From Brachyspira suanatina (lineage in GTDB: Bacteria; Spirochaetota; Brachyspiria; Brachyspirales; Brachyspiraceae): a DNA stretch of 64,000 nt. The notes under the pieces were generated by a model. The model had not been told where the DNA came from. It did not search any database and saw only the letters and a list, made by a program, of their open reading frames with translations. Made by a program: the position numbers and the translations under genes. Of the stretch, positions 18,315 to 27,902 are shown piece by piece. The stretch's first letter is position 1. Each line of letters starts with the position of its first letter. Where the stretch lies: the NCBI RefSeq assembly GCF_001049755.1, contig NZ_CVLB01000001.1:930001-994000 (forward strand), given 5' to 3'.

Positions 18315-19109
18315 ATGAGTACATTACAAGAAGAAATATTTAATTCAATAAAAGAAATGAAAAGTAAAAGTCCATTAGTTCATAATATTACTAATTTTGT
18401 AGTTATGCAAATTACAGCTAATGCATTGCTTGCTGTGGGAGCTTCTCCTGTGATGACATTCGAGAAAGAAGAGTTTGAAGATATGCTTTCTATTGCTTCA
18501 TCGCTCGTTGTTAATATTGGTACATTGACTAAAACTTCTATTGAAGCTATGCATAAGGCTTGCGAAACAGCAAATAAAAAAAATGTTCCTTTCGTGCTTG
18601 ACCCAGTGGGAGCAGGTGCTACAAAATTGAGAACTAAAACTGCTATTGATTTGATTAAAAATTATAATCCTAAAGTTGTCAGAGGAAATGCTTCTGAAAT
18701 AATGGTGCTTGCCGGAGAGAGTATAAAAACTAAAGGTGTAGACAGTACTGCTAATGTTAATATGGCACTTGAGGCAGGTAAGCATTTAGCCAAAGAATAT
18801 AATACAGTTGTAAGTATAAGCGGTGAAACTGATATTATAACAGACGGAAATAAAGTTTTATATGTTAGCGGAGGTTCTCCTTTAATGCCTGTTAATACTG
18901 GTATGGGATGTACATCTACTGCTATAACAGGTGCTATGCTTGCGGTTGCCGAGCCTTTGATTGCCGCTTCTTCAGCTATGTGCATAATGGCTTCAGCTGG
19001 TGAAAAAGCTTCGAAGAAATGTGAAGGTCCTGCTAGTTTTGCTGTTGCTTTTATAGATGAGCTTTATAAACTTGATATTAATGATGCTGCCAATAGGGTA
19101 AAGGAATAA
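18315..19109 (+). CDS. thiM: Hydroxyethylthiazole kinase
   Basis: ThiM phosphorylates 4-methyl-5-(2-hydroxyethyl)thiazole so that it can be coupled to the pyrimidine half of thiamine. The 264 residues are typical for the enzyme. They show the ribokinase-like fold with H-N-I-T-N-F-V-V-M near residue 22, D-P-V-G-A-G-A near residue 96, R-G-N-A-S-E-I near residue 117 and T-G-M-G-C-T-S-T near residue 196, which is the anion-hole and catalytic cysteine region. It is the last gene of the TPP-riboswitch operon and is followed by a terminator hairpin at 19139. Neither thiD nor thiE is in the window. Confidence 0.96.
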   Translation: MSTLQEEIFNSIKEMKSKSPLVHNITNFVVMQITANALLAVGASPVMTFEKEEFEDMLSIASSLVVNIGTLTKTSIEAMHKACETANKKNVPFVLDPVGAGATKLRTKTAIDLIKNYNPKVVRGNASEIMVLAGESIKTKGVDSTANVNMALEAGKHLAKEYNTVVSISGETDIITDGNKVLYVSGGSPLMPVNTGMGCTSTAITGAMLAVAEPLIAASSAMCIMASAGEKASKKCEGPASFAVAFIDELYKLDINDAANRVKE

Positions 19110-19138
19110 ATATAAATAATAGTGGGAGTTTTTTGATT

Positions 19139-19182
19139 AAGCAATGGGCTTGAATATATTATTTAAGTTCATTGCTTTTTCT
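19139..19182 (+). terminator. Terminator of the TPP operon
   Basis: AAGCAATG at 19139 pairs with CATTGCTT near 19170, with a partly paired interior, and a run of T follows. Confidence 0.75.
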
Positions 19183-19248
19183 TTTATAATTTATTTTAGT
19201 ATATATAAATATTTAGAAATTATCATTATTAATGCATAAATATTATTT

Positions 19249-19283
19249 AAACAATGGAATTAATAAAATAACTCCATTGTTTA
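19249..19283. terminator. Hairpin downstream of the first BASS gene
   Basis: AAACAATGGA at 19250 pairs perfectly with TCCATTGTTT at 19273-19282. It lies 9 bp beyond the stop codon of the minus-strand BASS gene and is the likely end of that transcript. Confidence 0.65.
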
Positions 19284-19291
19284 TTTTTTAT

Positions 19292-20230
19292 TTAGTCTTT
19301 AATTTTGGATGCCATTATATTAGCTACTATTGAACCAGATATATTATGCCATACACTAAATATTGCTCCGGGTACTGTTGCTAATGCCATTGAAGCAAAA
19401 TGAGTTGCAGCAAGTGAAGTTGCAAGTCCTGAGTTTTGCATTCCGACTTCTATTGATACAGCTTTACATTTAGCATTATTTAATCTGAATAATTTTCCTA
19501 ATAAATAACCAAGCAAATAACCCAAACAATTATGAAGTATAACTACTATTATAACTAAATATCCAACCTGCATTAATCTTTGTGAGTTTGCTGATACAAC
19601 GGCAGCTACTATTGCTACAATAGCAAGTACTGATATTAAAGGAAGTATTTCTTTTATGCTGTTTGTAAACTTATAAAAGAATTTATTTATTATGAAGCCC
19701 AAAGCTATAGGAAGTATAACAACCTGTACTATTGATACAAACATACTAACAGCATTAACATCTACCTTTTGTCCTGCATATAATAAAGTGAGTAATGGAG
19801 TTGCAAAAGGTGCAAGTATAGTTGATACTGAAGTCATACCCACAGATAAAGCCACATCGCCTTTAGCTAAGTATGTCATAACATTTGATGAAGTTCCTCC
19901 AGGACAAGTACCTACAAGTATTACTCCTACAGCAAGTTCAGGAGGAAGTTTGAATGCAATAGAAAGAAGAAATGCAAGTAAAGGCATTATAGTAAATTGT
20001 GCTATAGCTCCTATTATGATATCTTTCGGTCTTGTGAATACCACTTTAAAATCTTCAAGCTTTAATGTAAGCCCCATACCGAACATTACTATCATCAAGA
20101 GATAGTTAACATAACTTGTCTTTATAAAGCTTACTGTCTTTGGAAAGAATAATGATACAGCAGCTACTATTAATACTATCACAGCCATATACTTACCAAA
20201 GAAATTACTTATTTGTTTTAATGTTTTCAT
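19292..20230 (-). CDS. BASS family sodium-dependent transporter, copy 1
   Basis: This 312-residue protein has about nine to ten hydrophobic helices of the bile acid:sodium symporter (BASS) family. G-T-C-P-G-G-T-S-S-N-V-M-T near residue 108 and E-V-G-M-Q-N-S-G-L-A near residue 258 correspond to the two sodium-binding crossover motifs. Bacterial members carry organic acids such as pantoate or keto acids, and the substrate here is unknown. It is roughly four-fifths identical by eye to the gene at 21443-22381, and the two even share the sequence before the start codon, so they arose by recent duplication. An alcohol-dehydrogenase-like gene lies between them. Confidence 0.9.
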   Translation of the reverse strand: MKTLKQISNFFGKYMAVIVLIVAAVSLFFPKTVSFIKTSYVNYLLMIVMFGMGLTLKLEDFKVVFTRPKDIIIGAIAQFTIMPLLAFLLSIAFKLPPELAVGVILVGTCPGGTSSNVMTYLAKGDVALSVGMTSVSTILAPFATPLLTLLYAGQKVDVNAVSMFVSIVQVVILPIALGFIINKFFYKFTNSIKEILPLISVLAIVAIVAAVVSANSQRLMQVGYLVIIVVILHNCLGYLLGYLLGKLFRLNNAKCKAVSIEVGMQNSGLATSLAATHFASMALATVPGAIFSVWHNISGSIVANIMASKIKD

Positions 20231-20254
20231 TTTTTTATCCTTTTTATAAATTAT

Positions 20255-21343
20255 TTATTGTTTATTATTAAAATCTTCTAAATCGATTATAGCCTTTAAT
20301 ATCATTTCTTTATCAACCTTATACGGACTCATATTCAAGTCTTTGCCGGCAAGGGCTACTTCCAAAGCATTATTAAGTTCTTCATCTTCTAAACTTGCTT
20401 TATTTATTCCTATATCTTTTAAGCATGTTGGAAGAGATATAGATTTATTGAATCTGAAAATATTCTCTCTTTCTTCATATTGTTTGTCCATAGTGAGAAG
20501 TAATAATATGCCATAAGATACCAATTCACCATGAAGCAAATTATCTCCTATTCTTTTTACTTTTGTAAGTCCATGATGCATGCCATGTGCTAAAGATATA
20601 TGATAATCATCTTTAGCCATTACTGATGTTAAGCCCGTTGTATATATTATATGAAGTATTAGTCTATTCAAAACTTCAGTAACTTTTTTATTTTGAAAAT
20701 CGTTTATAGCTTCTGAATAATGTTTTAATATATCATTAGAACAGTTTTTTATTATCTCTACTGCTAAGAAATTTTTATAATTTAAATTCTCATTTCTTGT
20801 TGAGAATAATGATTCATACTGTTTAGAAACTGCATTACCTATACCGGCTCTGAAATAATTTTCAGGTGAATTTAATATGATATCAGTATTTATAAATGTA
20901 TGTAAAGGAGGCCTTTTATCACTAAACATTTTTTTGAAGCTTCCGTCATTATTATAAACAACAGAAAGACTAGTTACAGCAGCACAATTTGAAGCCAATG
21001 TAGGAAAAGTAAATATAGGCTTATTTATAGTATGTGCTAAAACTTTTGAGGTATCTAATGATCTTCCTCCTCCTACAGCAAATATCATATCAGCATCTAT
21101 TACTGCTTTCTTCTCTTTGAGGAAATCAACATTTTCAAAAGTGGATTTATCTCCGTAATGGAACATTCCTGTTATGGTTATATCTTTTGTATTATTTAAT
21201 ATTGCCTCTATTGATGCTTGAATAGATTTTTTACCTGATATTATAACAGCTTTTTTACCATAATTTGAACATATACTATATATATCTTTATAAGCATCGC
21301 TTCCTATACTAAAGTTAGGCAGAAATAAATTTTCTATACTCAT
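20255..21343 (-). CDS. Iron-containing alcohol dehydrogenase-like protein (GldA type), metal ligand altered
   Basis: The 362-residue protein has the GldA-like fold: an N-terminal NAD-binding half with F-A-V-G-G-G-R-S-L-D-T-S-K near residue 90, and a helical metal-binding half. Two histidine positions are kept, in L-A-H-G-M-H-H-G near residue 254 and L-L-H-G-E-L-V-S-Y-G near residue 272. The usual third ligand, the aspartate of G-I-G-D-A, is an asparagine here (G-I-G-N-A near residue 170). The enzyme may bind its metal differently or have another activity. It lies 24 bp before BASS copy 1 on the same strand, so the two are probably co-transcribed. Confidence 0.8.
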   Translation of the reverse strand: MSIENLFLPNFSIGSDAYKDIYSICSNYGKKAVIISGKKSIQASIEAILNNTKDITITGMFHYGDKSTFENVDFLKEKKAVIDADMIFAVGGGRSLDTSKVLAHTINKPIFTFPTLASNCAAVTSLSVVYNNDGSFKKMFSDKRPPLHTFINTDIILNSPENYFRAGIGNAVSKQYESLFSTRNENLNYKNFLAVEIIKNCSNDILKHYSEAINDFQNKKVTEVLNRLILHIIYTTGLTSVMAKDDYHISLAHGMHHGLTKVKRIGDNLLHGELVSYGILLLLTMDKQYEERENIFRFNKSISLPTCLKDIGINKASLEDEELNNALEVALAGKDLNMSPYKVDKEMILKAIIDLEDFNNKQ

Positions 21344-21393
21344 TTTTTTATCCTTTAATTAATATTATTTTTTATTATTGTTATTTACTTTTT

Positions 21394-21436
21394 AAGTGAT
21401 AAATTAGCATCTATTTTTATACTAACTTATCACTAA
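21394..21436 (-). terminator. Stem-loop between BASS copy 2 and the ADH-like gene
   Basis: AAGTGATAAATTAG at 21394-21407 pairs with CTAACTTATCACT at 21422-21434 with one mismatch. It starts 7 bp after the stop of BASS copy 2 and may end or process that transcript before the ADH-like gene. Confidence 0.55.
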
Positions 21437-21442
21437 TAAATT

Positions 21443-22381
21443 TTATTCTCTTGTTCTTGCCGCCATTATATTAGCAACTATTGAACCTGATATACAATGC
21501 CATACGCTTCCTATAGCACCAGGTACAGCAGCCAAAGCCATATAAGCAAAATGTGTTGAAGCTAATGATGAAGCTAATCCTGCATTTTGCATACCAACTT
21601 CTATAGATATAGTTTTGCATTTAGCATTATTGAATTTGCATACCTTTCCTAAGAAATAGCCAAGCATATAACCTAAAGTATTATGTATTATTATTACTAT
21701 AACTACCAAGTGACCAACCTGCATAAGTCTTTGAGAGTTTGCAGATACTACAGCAGCTACTATTGCCACAACTGCCACTACTGATATTAAAGGAAGTACA
21801 TCTTTGAAGTGATCAACAAATTTATGAAAGAATTTATTTATTATAAATCCTAATACTATAGGAAGTATAACAACCTGAAGTATTGATATAAACATGCTAA
21901 CTGCATTAACATCTATTTTTTCACCAGCATAGAGTAGGGTAAGAAGCGGAGTTGCTAAAGGTGCAAGTATAGTTGATACAGAAGTCATACCCACCGACAA
22001 AGGCACATCACCTTTAGCTAAATAGGTTATAACATTTGATGATATTCCTCCAGGACAAGTACCAACAAGTATTACGCCTATAGCAAGTTCAGGAGGAAGT
22101 CTGAAAGCTAAAGAAAGTAAAAATGCAAGTAATGGCATTATAGTGAATTGTGCTATTGCTCCTATTGCTATATCTTTTGGTCTTGTGAATAATACTTTAA
22201 AATCTTCAACTTTTAATGTTATACCCATGCAGAACATTGCTGTCATAAGAAGATAGTTAACATAAGTTGTTTTTATGAAGCTTACAGATTTTGGGAAGAA
22301 TAAAGATACTGCTGCTACAACCAATACTATAACTGACATATATTTACCGAAGAAATTACTTATTTGTTTTAATGTTTTCAT
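21443..22381 (-). CDS. BASS family sodium-dependent transporter, copy 2
   Basis: This 312-residue paralogue of the protein at 19292-20230 has identical length and nearly identical ends. Sodium-site motifs are G-T-C-P-G-G-I-S-S-N-V-I-T and E-V-G-M-Q-N-A-G-L-A. Differences between the copies include several helix-lining positions (for example G-T-S-S to G-I-S-S in the first motif), so the two may have different but related substrates. It is separated from ilvD upstream by 314 bp and from the ADH-like gene downstream by a stem-loop, so it may have its own promoter. Confidence 0.9.
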   Translation of the reverse strand: MKTLKQISNFFGKYMSVIVLVVAAVSLFFPKSVSFIKTTYVNYLLMTAMFCMGITLKVEDFKVLFTRPKDIAIGAIAQFTIMPLLAFLLSLAFRLPPELAIGVILVGTCPGGISSNVITYLAKGDVPLSVGMTSVSTILAPLATPLLTLLYAGEKIDVNAVSMFISILQVVILPIVLGFIINKFFHKFVDHFKDVLPLISVVAVVAIVAAVVSANSQRLMQVGHLVVIVIIIHNTLGYMLGYFLGKVCKFNNAKCKTISIEVGMQNAGLASSLASTHFAYMALAAVPGAIGSVWHCISGSIVANIMAARTRE

Positions 22382-22695
22382 TTTTAATTATCCTTTTTTA
22401 TAATTTTATTTATTGTTATTTATTTTGTTGTTTTTATTTTTAATATTGTTTTCAAAATTAATTTTTAATAATCATACTTTTCTCCTTTAAAAAATTTTAT
22501 TTAAAATAAATTTAGTCTAAGCTTATATCAGCTATAAACTAAACGATTTTTATCCTGGCTTAAAAGATAGATATTCAAGCAGTCTGTAATATTAATTTTT
22601 TATAATGACTTTTAGATTATTAGATTAATAGTGCTTATTTGATGTTATAGAATTAAGAATAATATCTATAACATCAATTTATTTTTTAATTTTAA
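22382..22695. other. 314-bp gap between ilvD and BASS copy 2, with perfect inverted repeat
   Basis: No gene is visible. At 22640-22676 a perfect 12-bp inverted repeat (TGATGTTATAGA / TCTATAACATCA, 13-bp loop) lies 20 bp beyond the ilvD stop. It has a T-rich tail only on the plus side, so it is an imperfect candidate for the ilvD terminator. The rest is simple A/T-rich sequence that may hold the promoter of the BASS gene. Confidence 0.6.
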
Positions 22696-24378
22696 TTATT
22701 TTAATACAGCACCAGTATTAGCAGACTGAACAAGTTTTCTATATCTTCCAAGCCAGCCTCTAATTTCTTCTAAAGGTTTAATAGGAATCTCTTTTCTTCT
22801 TTTGTCCATTTCTTCATCAGAGATTTCTAAATTGATTTTATGATTAGGAATGTCTATACTTATGATGTCATTTTCTTTTATGAATGCTATTTCTCCGCCG
22901 CTTGCAGCTTCAGGTGAAACGTGTCCTATAGATGCACCTCTTGAAGCTCCTGAGAATCTTCCGTCAGTTATCAAAGCAACATCTTTATCTAGTTTCATAC
23001 CAGCAAGTGCAGAAGTAGGGTTTAACATCTCACGCATACCCGGTCCGCCTTTTGGACCTTCATATCTTATAACAACAACATCGCCTTTATTTATTTTACC
23101 GGCATATATAGCAGCTATTGCAGATTCTTCGCTGTCAAATACTCTTGCAGGTCCTTTATGTACAAGCATTTCATCAGCAACAGCAGAACGTTTAACAACG
23201 CATCCGTCTTTAGCTATATTTCCCCAAAGTATTGCTATACCGCCTGTTTTACTGTAAGGGTTTTCTATATTTCTTAAAACATTATTGTTTTTATTAACAG
23301 CATCTTTTATATTTTCAGCTATTGTTTTACCTGTAGCAGTTAATAGAGAAGTGTTTATAAATCCGCCTTTATCAAGCTCTTTCATAACAGCAGGTATTCC
23401 GCCGGCTTTGTATAAGTCTTCTATATAGTTATGTCCGGCAGGTGCTAAATGACAAAGATTAGGAGTGCGGTCGCTTACTTCATTTATGATTTTTAAGTCT
23501 AATTCTATTCCTGCCTCATTAGCTATAGCAAGTAAGTGAAGTACGCTATTTGTAGAACAGCCTAATGCCATATCAACAGCAAGTGCATTTTTGAAAGATT
23601 CAGGAGTTATTATATCTAAAGGTTTTATATCTTTTTTTAATAATTCCATAACCTGCATACCGGCTTTCTTAGCAAGTAATGTTCTAGCAGAATAAACAGC
23701 AGGTATTGTTCCGTTTCCAGGTAAAGCTATACCTAATGCCTCAGAAAGACAGTTCATACTATTAGCAGTGTACATACCGGCACAAGAACCGCAGCTAGGA
23801 CAAGTATTTTGAGCAAAATCTTCTAATTCAGCATCATTTATAAGATTAGCTTTTTTAGCTCCAACAGCCTCGAATATATTTGATAAGCTTACTCTGTCAT
23901 CTCCATGATCACCAGGAAGCATAGCACCACCGCTTATTACTATTCCAGGTATATTCATTCTCAAAAGTCCCATTATCATACCAGGAACTATTTTATCGCA
24001 GTTAGGAACAAGAACTACTCCGTCTAATCCATGAGCTATAACCATACTTTCAACAGAATCAGCTATTAATTCTCTTGAAGGAAGTGAATATTTCATTCCT
24101 AAATGTCCCATAGCTATTCCGTCGCAAACTCCTATTGCAGGTATAAGTATTGGAGTACCTCCTCCTATTAATACACCAGCTTTAACAGCCTGAGAAAGTT
24201 TATCAAGATGTATATGTCCAGGTACAATTTCACTATATGCAGAAATAATTCCAATCAGAGGTCTTTTTAATTCTTCATCTGTATATCCCATAGAATAGAA
24301 TAAAGATCTGTTTGGTGCTCTTTCATCACCTTTTAAAACTCTATCGCTTCTTAAAGAACTATTTTCTCTGAAACCCAT
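22696..24378 (-). CDS. ilvD: Dihydroxy-acid dehydratase
   Basis: IlvD dehydrates 2,3-dihydroxy-isovalerate and its methylvalerate homologue to the keto acids that precede valine, leucine and isoleucine. The 560 residues include the iron-sulfur cluster cysteines in V-P-N-C-D-K near residue 122 and [14 protein letters not shown] near residue 193, and the C-terminal active-site loop [10 protein letters not shown] near residue 470. G-C-S-T-N-S lies near residue 275. No other branched-chain amino acid gene is in the window. Its promoter at 24424-24452 overlaps a palindrome. Confidence 0.97.
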   Translation of the reverse strand: MGFRENSSLRSDRVLKGDERAPNRSLFYSMGYTDEELKRPLIGIISAYSEIVPGHIHLDKLSQAVKAGVLIGGGTPILIPAIGVCDGIAMGHLGMKYSLPSRELIADSVESMVIAHGLDGVVLVPNCDKIVPGMIMGLLRMNIPGIVISGGAMLPGDHGDDRVSLSNIFEAVGAKKANLINDAELEDFAQNTCPSCGSCAGMYTANSMNCLSEALGIALPGNGTIPAVYSARTLLAKKAGMQVMELLKKDIKPLDIITPESFKNALAVDMALGCSTNSVLHLLAIANEAGIELDLKIINEVSDRTPNLCHLAPAGHNYIEDLYKAGGIPAVMKELDKGGFINTSLLTATGKTIAENIKDAVNKNNNVLRNIENPYSKTGGIAILWGNIAKDGCVVKRSAVADEMLVHKGPARVFDSEESAIAAIYAGKINKGDVVVIRYEGPKGGPGMREMLNPTSALAGMKLDKDVALITDGRFSGASRGASIGHVSPEAASGGEIAFIKENDIISIDIPNHKINLEISDEEMDKRRKEIPIKPLEEIRGWLGRYRKLVQSANTGAVLK

Positions 24379-24423
24379 AATTATTTCTCCATTTAATAAA
24401 AATTGTTAAAAATATACCAATGC

Positions 24424-24452
24424 ATTCTATTAGTAGAATGATAAAAAATCAA
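24424..24452 (-). promoter_or_regulatory. Probable ilvD promoter with palindrome on the -10 box
   Basis: On the minus strand, TTGATT (24447-24452) and TAGAAT (24424-24429) are 17 bp apart. The -10 hexamer is one arm of the perfect palindrome ATTCTA-TTAG-TAGAAT (24424-24439), which could be a repressor site. Confidence 0.5.
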
Positions 24453-24614
24453 GCATTTTTTTTTGATTTTTATAATTAAATTTTTATATGCTTGTATTTT
24501 TTACTTTTTTATTATATATTATTTAACTGTAGGGTTTTATTTTGTAGCCTTATTAAAATATCTTTATAAAAATTTTTTTTTCTTCTGTATAAAGAATTTT
24601 AGTTGGAGTTATCA

Positions 24615-26549
24615 ATGTTTAAAAAAGTCGGATTGAAATTTCAAATCACAGCCATTATATTAGTTCCTATTATAATAATTATTATATTAGCAAATACCAT
24701 AATTATGTTGTATGTAGGTAGAATAACTAAAAATTTATCTTATAAAATATTAGAGGAAACTTCGTTAAAAGAAGCTAATAATATAAAATTTAATATAGAA
24801 AAACATCTATATAATGTTATGGGGCTTAAGGTTAATATAGAAAATATTTATAATAGAGGAATAAGAGATAGAGCAAGTTATAAACAGTTAACTTCAGTAT
24901 TTTTTAATAGCCTTCCTGATGATATAAATGGTTTATCCATAGCTTTTGAACCTAATTCCTTAGATAATGATGCAGATTATACCAATTCAGAATATATAGC
25001 TGCTAATGGAAGATTTAATTATTATATATCGAGAAACGGAGAAGCATATTTAGGTTTAGATACTTTTAATGTAGATTATTATACAGAACCTAAAAGAACA
25101 GGGTCTGTATATGTATCTGGGGTTTATAATTCTACAGTTAATACTGATACAGTATTATTTACATTATGTATTCCTATAATGCCTAATAATAAATTTATAG
25201 GCGTTATTTATGTTGATATATTTGTTGATTCTGTTGTTGCTTTATTAGGAAATATTAATATATTTGAAGATACAACTGTTGCCTTATATGATCAAAATGG
25301 ACTTGTAGTATATGATAGTTATAATATGGATAATGTATCTAAAAATGTTTATGAAGTATATCCTCATTATGAAGATTATAATGTTTTAGATAATATTAAA
25401 AATGGTAAATCATTAATGATAGAGGGATATAGTGATGTTTCTAAGGAAAGTCTTTTATATGCATTTACACCAATAGAGATATCTAAAGGTGTTTATTGGT
25501 TTTTAGAATTAGCTTCTTCAAAAAATGTAGTATTGAAGGATAGTATTGTTATGAGAAATGTTCTTCTTATAATTTTGATTTTGATAATTGTTGTACTATT
25601 CTTAATTATTCCATATATTATAGGAAGAAAGGTTTCAAATATAATAAATGAATTATCTAGAGATATTTTAGCTATGGCTGAAGGTGATTTAACTAGAGAA
25701 ATACCTAAAGGATTTGAAAAAAGAAGTGATGAATGGGGCGATATAGCAAGAGGCTGGGATAAGGCTATGAAAAATTTTAATAATGTAATAAATACTGTTA
25801 AAAATTCAGCAGAGCAAGTTTCTACAGCAGCAAATGAAGTTTTAATAGGAAATAATGATTTATCACAAAGAACAGAATCTCAAGCCTCTAGTTTGGAAGA
25901 GACAGCAGCATCTATGAATGAAATGGCTAGTGCTATTAAAGAATCTGCTGAAAATGTATCTACTAGTACAAATATGGTATCAGAAGCTAAAGAACATTTA
26001 ATCAAGGCTGGTAATATTGTAGAGGATAGTGTAAGCAAGATGAATGATGTTTATGAGTCTAGTAATAAAATTATGGATATTACTAAACTTATAGAAGGAA
26101 TTGCATTTCAGACAAATATACTTGCTTTGAATGCCTCTGTAGAAGCAGCACGTGCCGGAGATCAGGGAAGAGGTTTTGCTGTTGTTGCAAGCGAGGTAAG
26201 AAATCTAGCACAAACTACGCAGGAATCAGTAAAAAATATTACTTCATTGATAACAGACAGTAATGAAAAAATAAATTTAGCTGCTAAGAGTGTTCAAGAG
26301 TCAAAAGAAATATTCGATGAAATTTCAGATAAAATGGACAAGGCTTCATCTTTGATGGATAGAATAAATATAGCTGCTCAGGAACAAGAAAAAGGAATAG
26401 AGCAAATCAATATAGCTATAAGTAATATGGATGGTGCTGTTCAAAAAAATGCTGCTTTAGTTACTGAGGCTACTTCTGCTTCTGAATCATTACTTAGTGA
26501 GGCTAATGAATTAGTGAGATCTATAGAGTATTTCAAATTAAAATTCTAA
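24615..26549 (+). CDS. Methyl-accepting chemotaxis protein
   Basis: The 644-residue receptor has an N-terminal transmembrane helix (about residues 7-35), a large periplasmic Cache-like sensor (about 40-305), a second helix rich in I, L and V (about 310-340), a HAMP segment, and a cytoplasmic signalling domain. The signalling hairpin is recognised by [25 protein letters not shown] and [10 protein letters not shown]. Ligands are unknown. The ATG at 24615 follows GGAG with good spacing, and a TTG four codons upstream is part of the ribosome-binding region. The gene is monocistronic and ends in a terminator at 26579. Confidence 0.95.
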   Translation: MFKKVGLKFQITAIILVPIIIIIILANTIIMLYVGRITKNLSYKILEETSLKEANNIKFNIEKHLYNVMGLKVNIENIYNRGIRDRASYKQLTSVFFNSLPDDINGLSIAFEPNSLDNDADYTNSEYIAANGRFNYYISRNGEAYLGLDTFNVDYYTEPKRTGSVYVSGVYNSTVNTDTVLFTLCIPIMPNNKFIGVIYVDIFVDSVVALLGNINIFEDTTVALYDQNGLVVYDSYNMDNVSKNVYEVYPHYEDYNVLDNIKNGKSLMIEGYSDVSKESLLYAFTPIEISKGVYWFLELASSKNVVLKDSIVMRNVLLIILILIIVVLFLIIPYIIGRKVSNIINELSRDILAMAEGDLTREIPKGFEKRSDEWGDIARGWDKAMKNFNNVINTVKNSAEQVSTAANEVLIGNNDLSQRTESQASSLEETAASMNEMASAIKESAENVSTSTNMVSEAKEHLIKAGNIVEDSVSKMNDVYESSNKIMDITKLIEGIAFQTNILALNASVEAARAGDQGRGFAVVASEVRNLAQTTQESVKNITSLITDSNEKINLAAKSVQESKEIFDEISDKMDKASSLMDRINIAAQEQEKGIEQINIAISNMDGAVQKNAALVTEATSASESLLSEANELVRSIEYFKLKF

Positions 26550-26578
26550 TTTAAATATAATTGTTATATATGTTTCAT

Positions 26579-26623
26579 AATATCCTGATGCTGTATTAAA
26601 AAATATAGTATTAGGATATTTTT
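26579..26623 (+). terminator. Terminator of the chemoreceptor gene
   Basis: AATATCCT at 26579 pairs with AGGATATT near 26613, with a further partly paired stem inside, and TTTTT follows. Confidence 0.75.
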
Positions 26624-26698
26624 ATAATGTAAATATATTGTTTTAAATGTTAGAGTAGTATAAAATAATGTTAGATAAATCTAAAAAAGGAGTTTATT

Positions 26699-27214
26699 AT
26701 GCCTATAATAAAAGAAGAAACAGTAAAATTATTAAATGATCATTTAAATGAAGAGCATTATTCAGCAAATCTTTATTTTAATATGGCTGGTTGGTGTGAG
26801 AAGCAGGGGCTTAAAGGATGCAGTAAATTTTTATATAACCATTCATCAGAAGAGCATACTCATTTAGAAAAATTTAGAGAATATATTAATAAAGCCGGAG
26901 GTCAAGCTATAATGGGAGAGATGAAAGCTCCTGAATGTAACTTTCATTCTGTGGCAGAGTTATTTGAGAAAGTAATTAAGCATGAAGAGTATATTACTAA
27001 TTGCATCAATAAATTAGTTGGTATAGCAATGGATAATAAAGATTATGTAACATTGAAGTTTTTGGAATGGTTTGTTGAAGAACAGCTTGAGGAAGAAGAA
27101 CTATTTAATGATATTATCAAAAAAATAAAAATCCTAGGAGATTTAGAAGGAAGAAATCTCTATACATTTGATAAGTTTGTAGGTAATTTAGATACTCAGG
27201 AACATAACTCATAA
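26699..27214 (+). CDS. Non-haem ferritin
   Basis: The 171-residue protein is a full-length bacterial ferritin of the FtnA type, which oxidises and stores iron in a 24-subunit shell. Ferroxidase-centre residues are visible in L-N-E-E-H-Y-S-A-N-L-Y near residue 17, in S-S-E-E-H-T-H-L-E near residue 50, and in E-E-Q-L-E-E-E near residue 129. No haem-binding methionine typical of bacterioferritin is apparent. AAAGGAG lies 8 bp before the ATG, one of the best ribosome-binding sites in the window. It is a single-gene unit with its own terminator. Confidence 0.95.
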   Translation: MPIIKEETVKLLNDHLNEEHYSANLYFNMAGWCEKQGLKGCSKFLYNHSSEEHTHLEKFREYINKAGGQAIMGEMKAPECNFHSVAELFEKVIKHEEYITNCINKLVGIAMDNKDYVTLKFLEWFVEEQLEEEELFNDIIKKIKILGDLEGRNLYTFDKFVGNLDTQEHNS

Positions 27215-27242
27215 GCTTTAATATATAGCATTTTAATATACT

Positions 27243-27287
27243 GCCTATTTCATGATTTTTATTAATAAATTATGAAATAGGTATTTT
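27243..27287 (+). terminator. Terminator of the ferritin gene
   Basis: CCTATTTCAT at 27244-27253 pairs perfectly with ATGAAATAGG at 27272-27281, followed by a T-rich tail. Confidence 0.8.
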
Positions 27288-27502
27288 TGATGATATTATA
27301 AATTAAAGCATTAATATAACTTCTTAATACATTATTTAAATTTGTCTTTTATTTCATAATAATATATATTATTTTCTAATAAAATTTTTTAATTCAATGA
27401 AAGCTATAATATTTTTATTTTGTATAAACTCTAATATAGTATAATCTTGTTTTTGTAAATAAGTTTATGTAATTATAATAATTTAATAAAAAGGAAATAA
27501 TA

Positions 27503-27850
27503 GTGAGTAATAGTTTTGATGAAAAAATAAAACCTTTCTTTTTTGTAGAGCATGAAAATACTGCTTCTCTTTGTCTTAATGTAGGAGAGTATAAATCAGA
27601 AATATTTGAAGAAAGAGAAGATGAAGGATTTGAAGGCGGCGGATATGATTGGCAGTCTTTAGCTTTAGTATTTTTAAATGAAAAAGTTCCAGAATTAATA
27701 GATGTTATTGATTTTGATTCTGAAGCAAGTATGTTCTGTGCTTATAGCAGTGATATTGAAGCATTAAAGAAATTTGCTTTATCTTTTAAAGAGGCATGCG
27801 AAGACGATAAATTAATAAGAGATCTATTCTCAAGGGCTGAACTTGATTAA
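27503..27850 (+). CDS. Imm51-like immunity protein
   Basis: The 115-residue acidic protein resembles Imm51 family members, which are found as immunity proteins of polymorphic toxin systems. Features are F-E-E-R-E-D-E-G-F-E-G-G-G-Y-D-W near residues 37-52 followed by L-A-L-V-F-L, and a C-terminal F-C-A-Y-S-S-D pattern. It starts with GTG, 6 bp after AAGGAAA. No toxin with a secretion or pretoxin domain lies beside it, and the next gene (52 bp later) encodes a TPR protein. Family recognition is from memory of the motif, so the assignment is moderate. It is cytosolic, with no signal peptide. Confidence 0.65.
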   Translation: MSNSFDEKIKPFFFVEHENTASLCLNVGEYKSEIFEEREDEGFEGGGYDWQSLALVFLNEKVPELIDVIDFDSEASMFCAYSSDIEALKKFALSFKEACEDDKLIRDLFSRAELD

Positions 27851-27902
27851 TATAATATCTTTTATTACACTATTAACTATAAAAAATTAAAGGAACAGTA
27901 TT

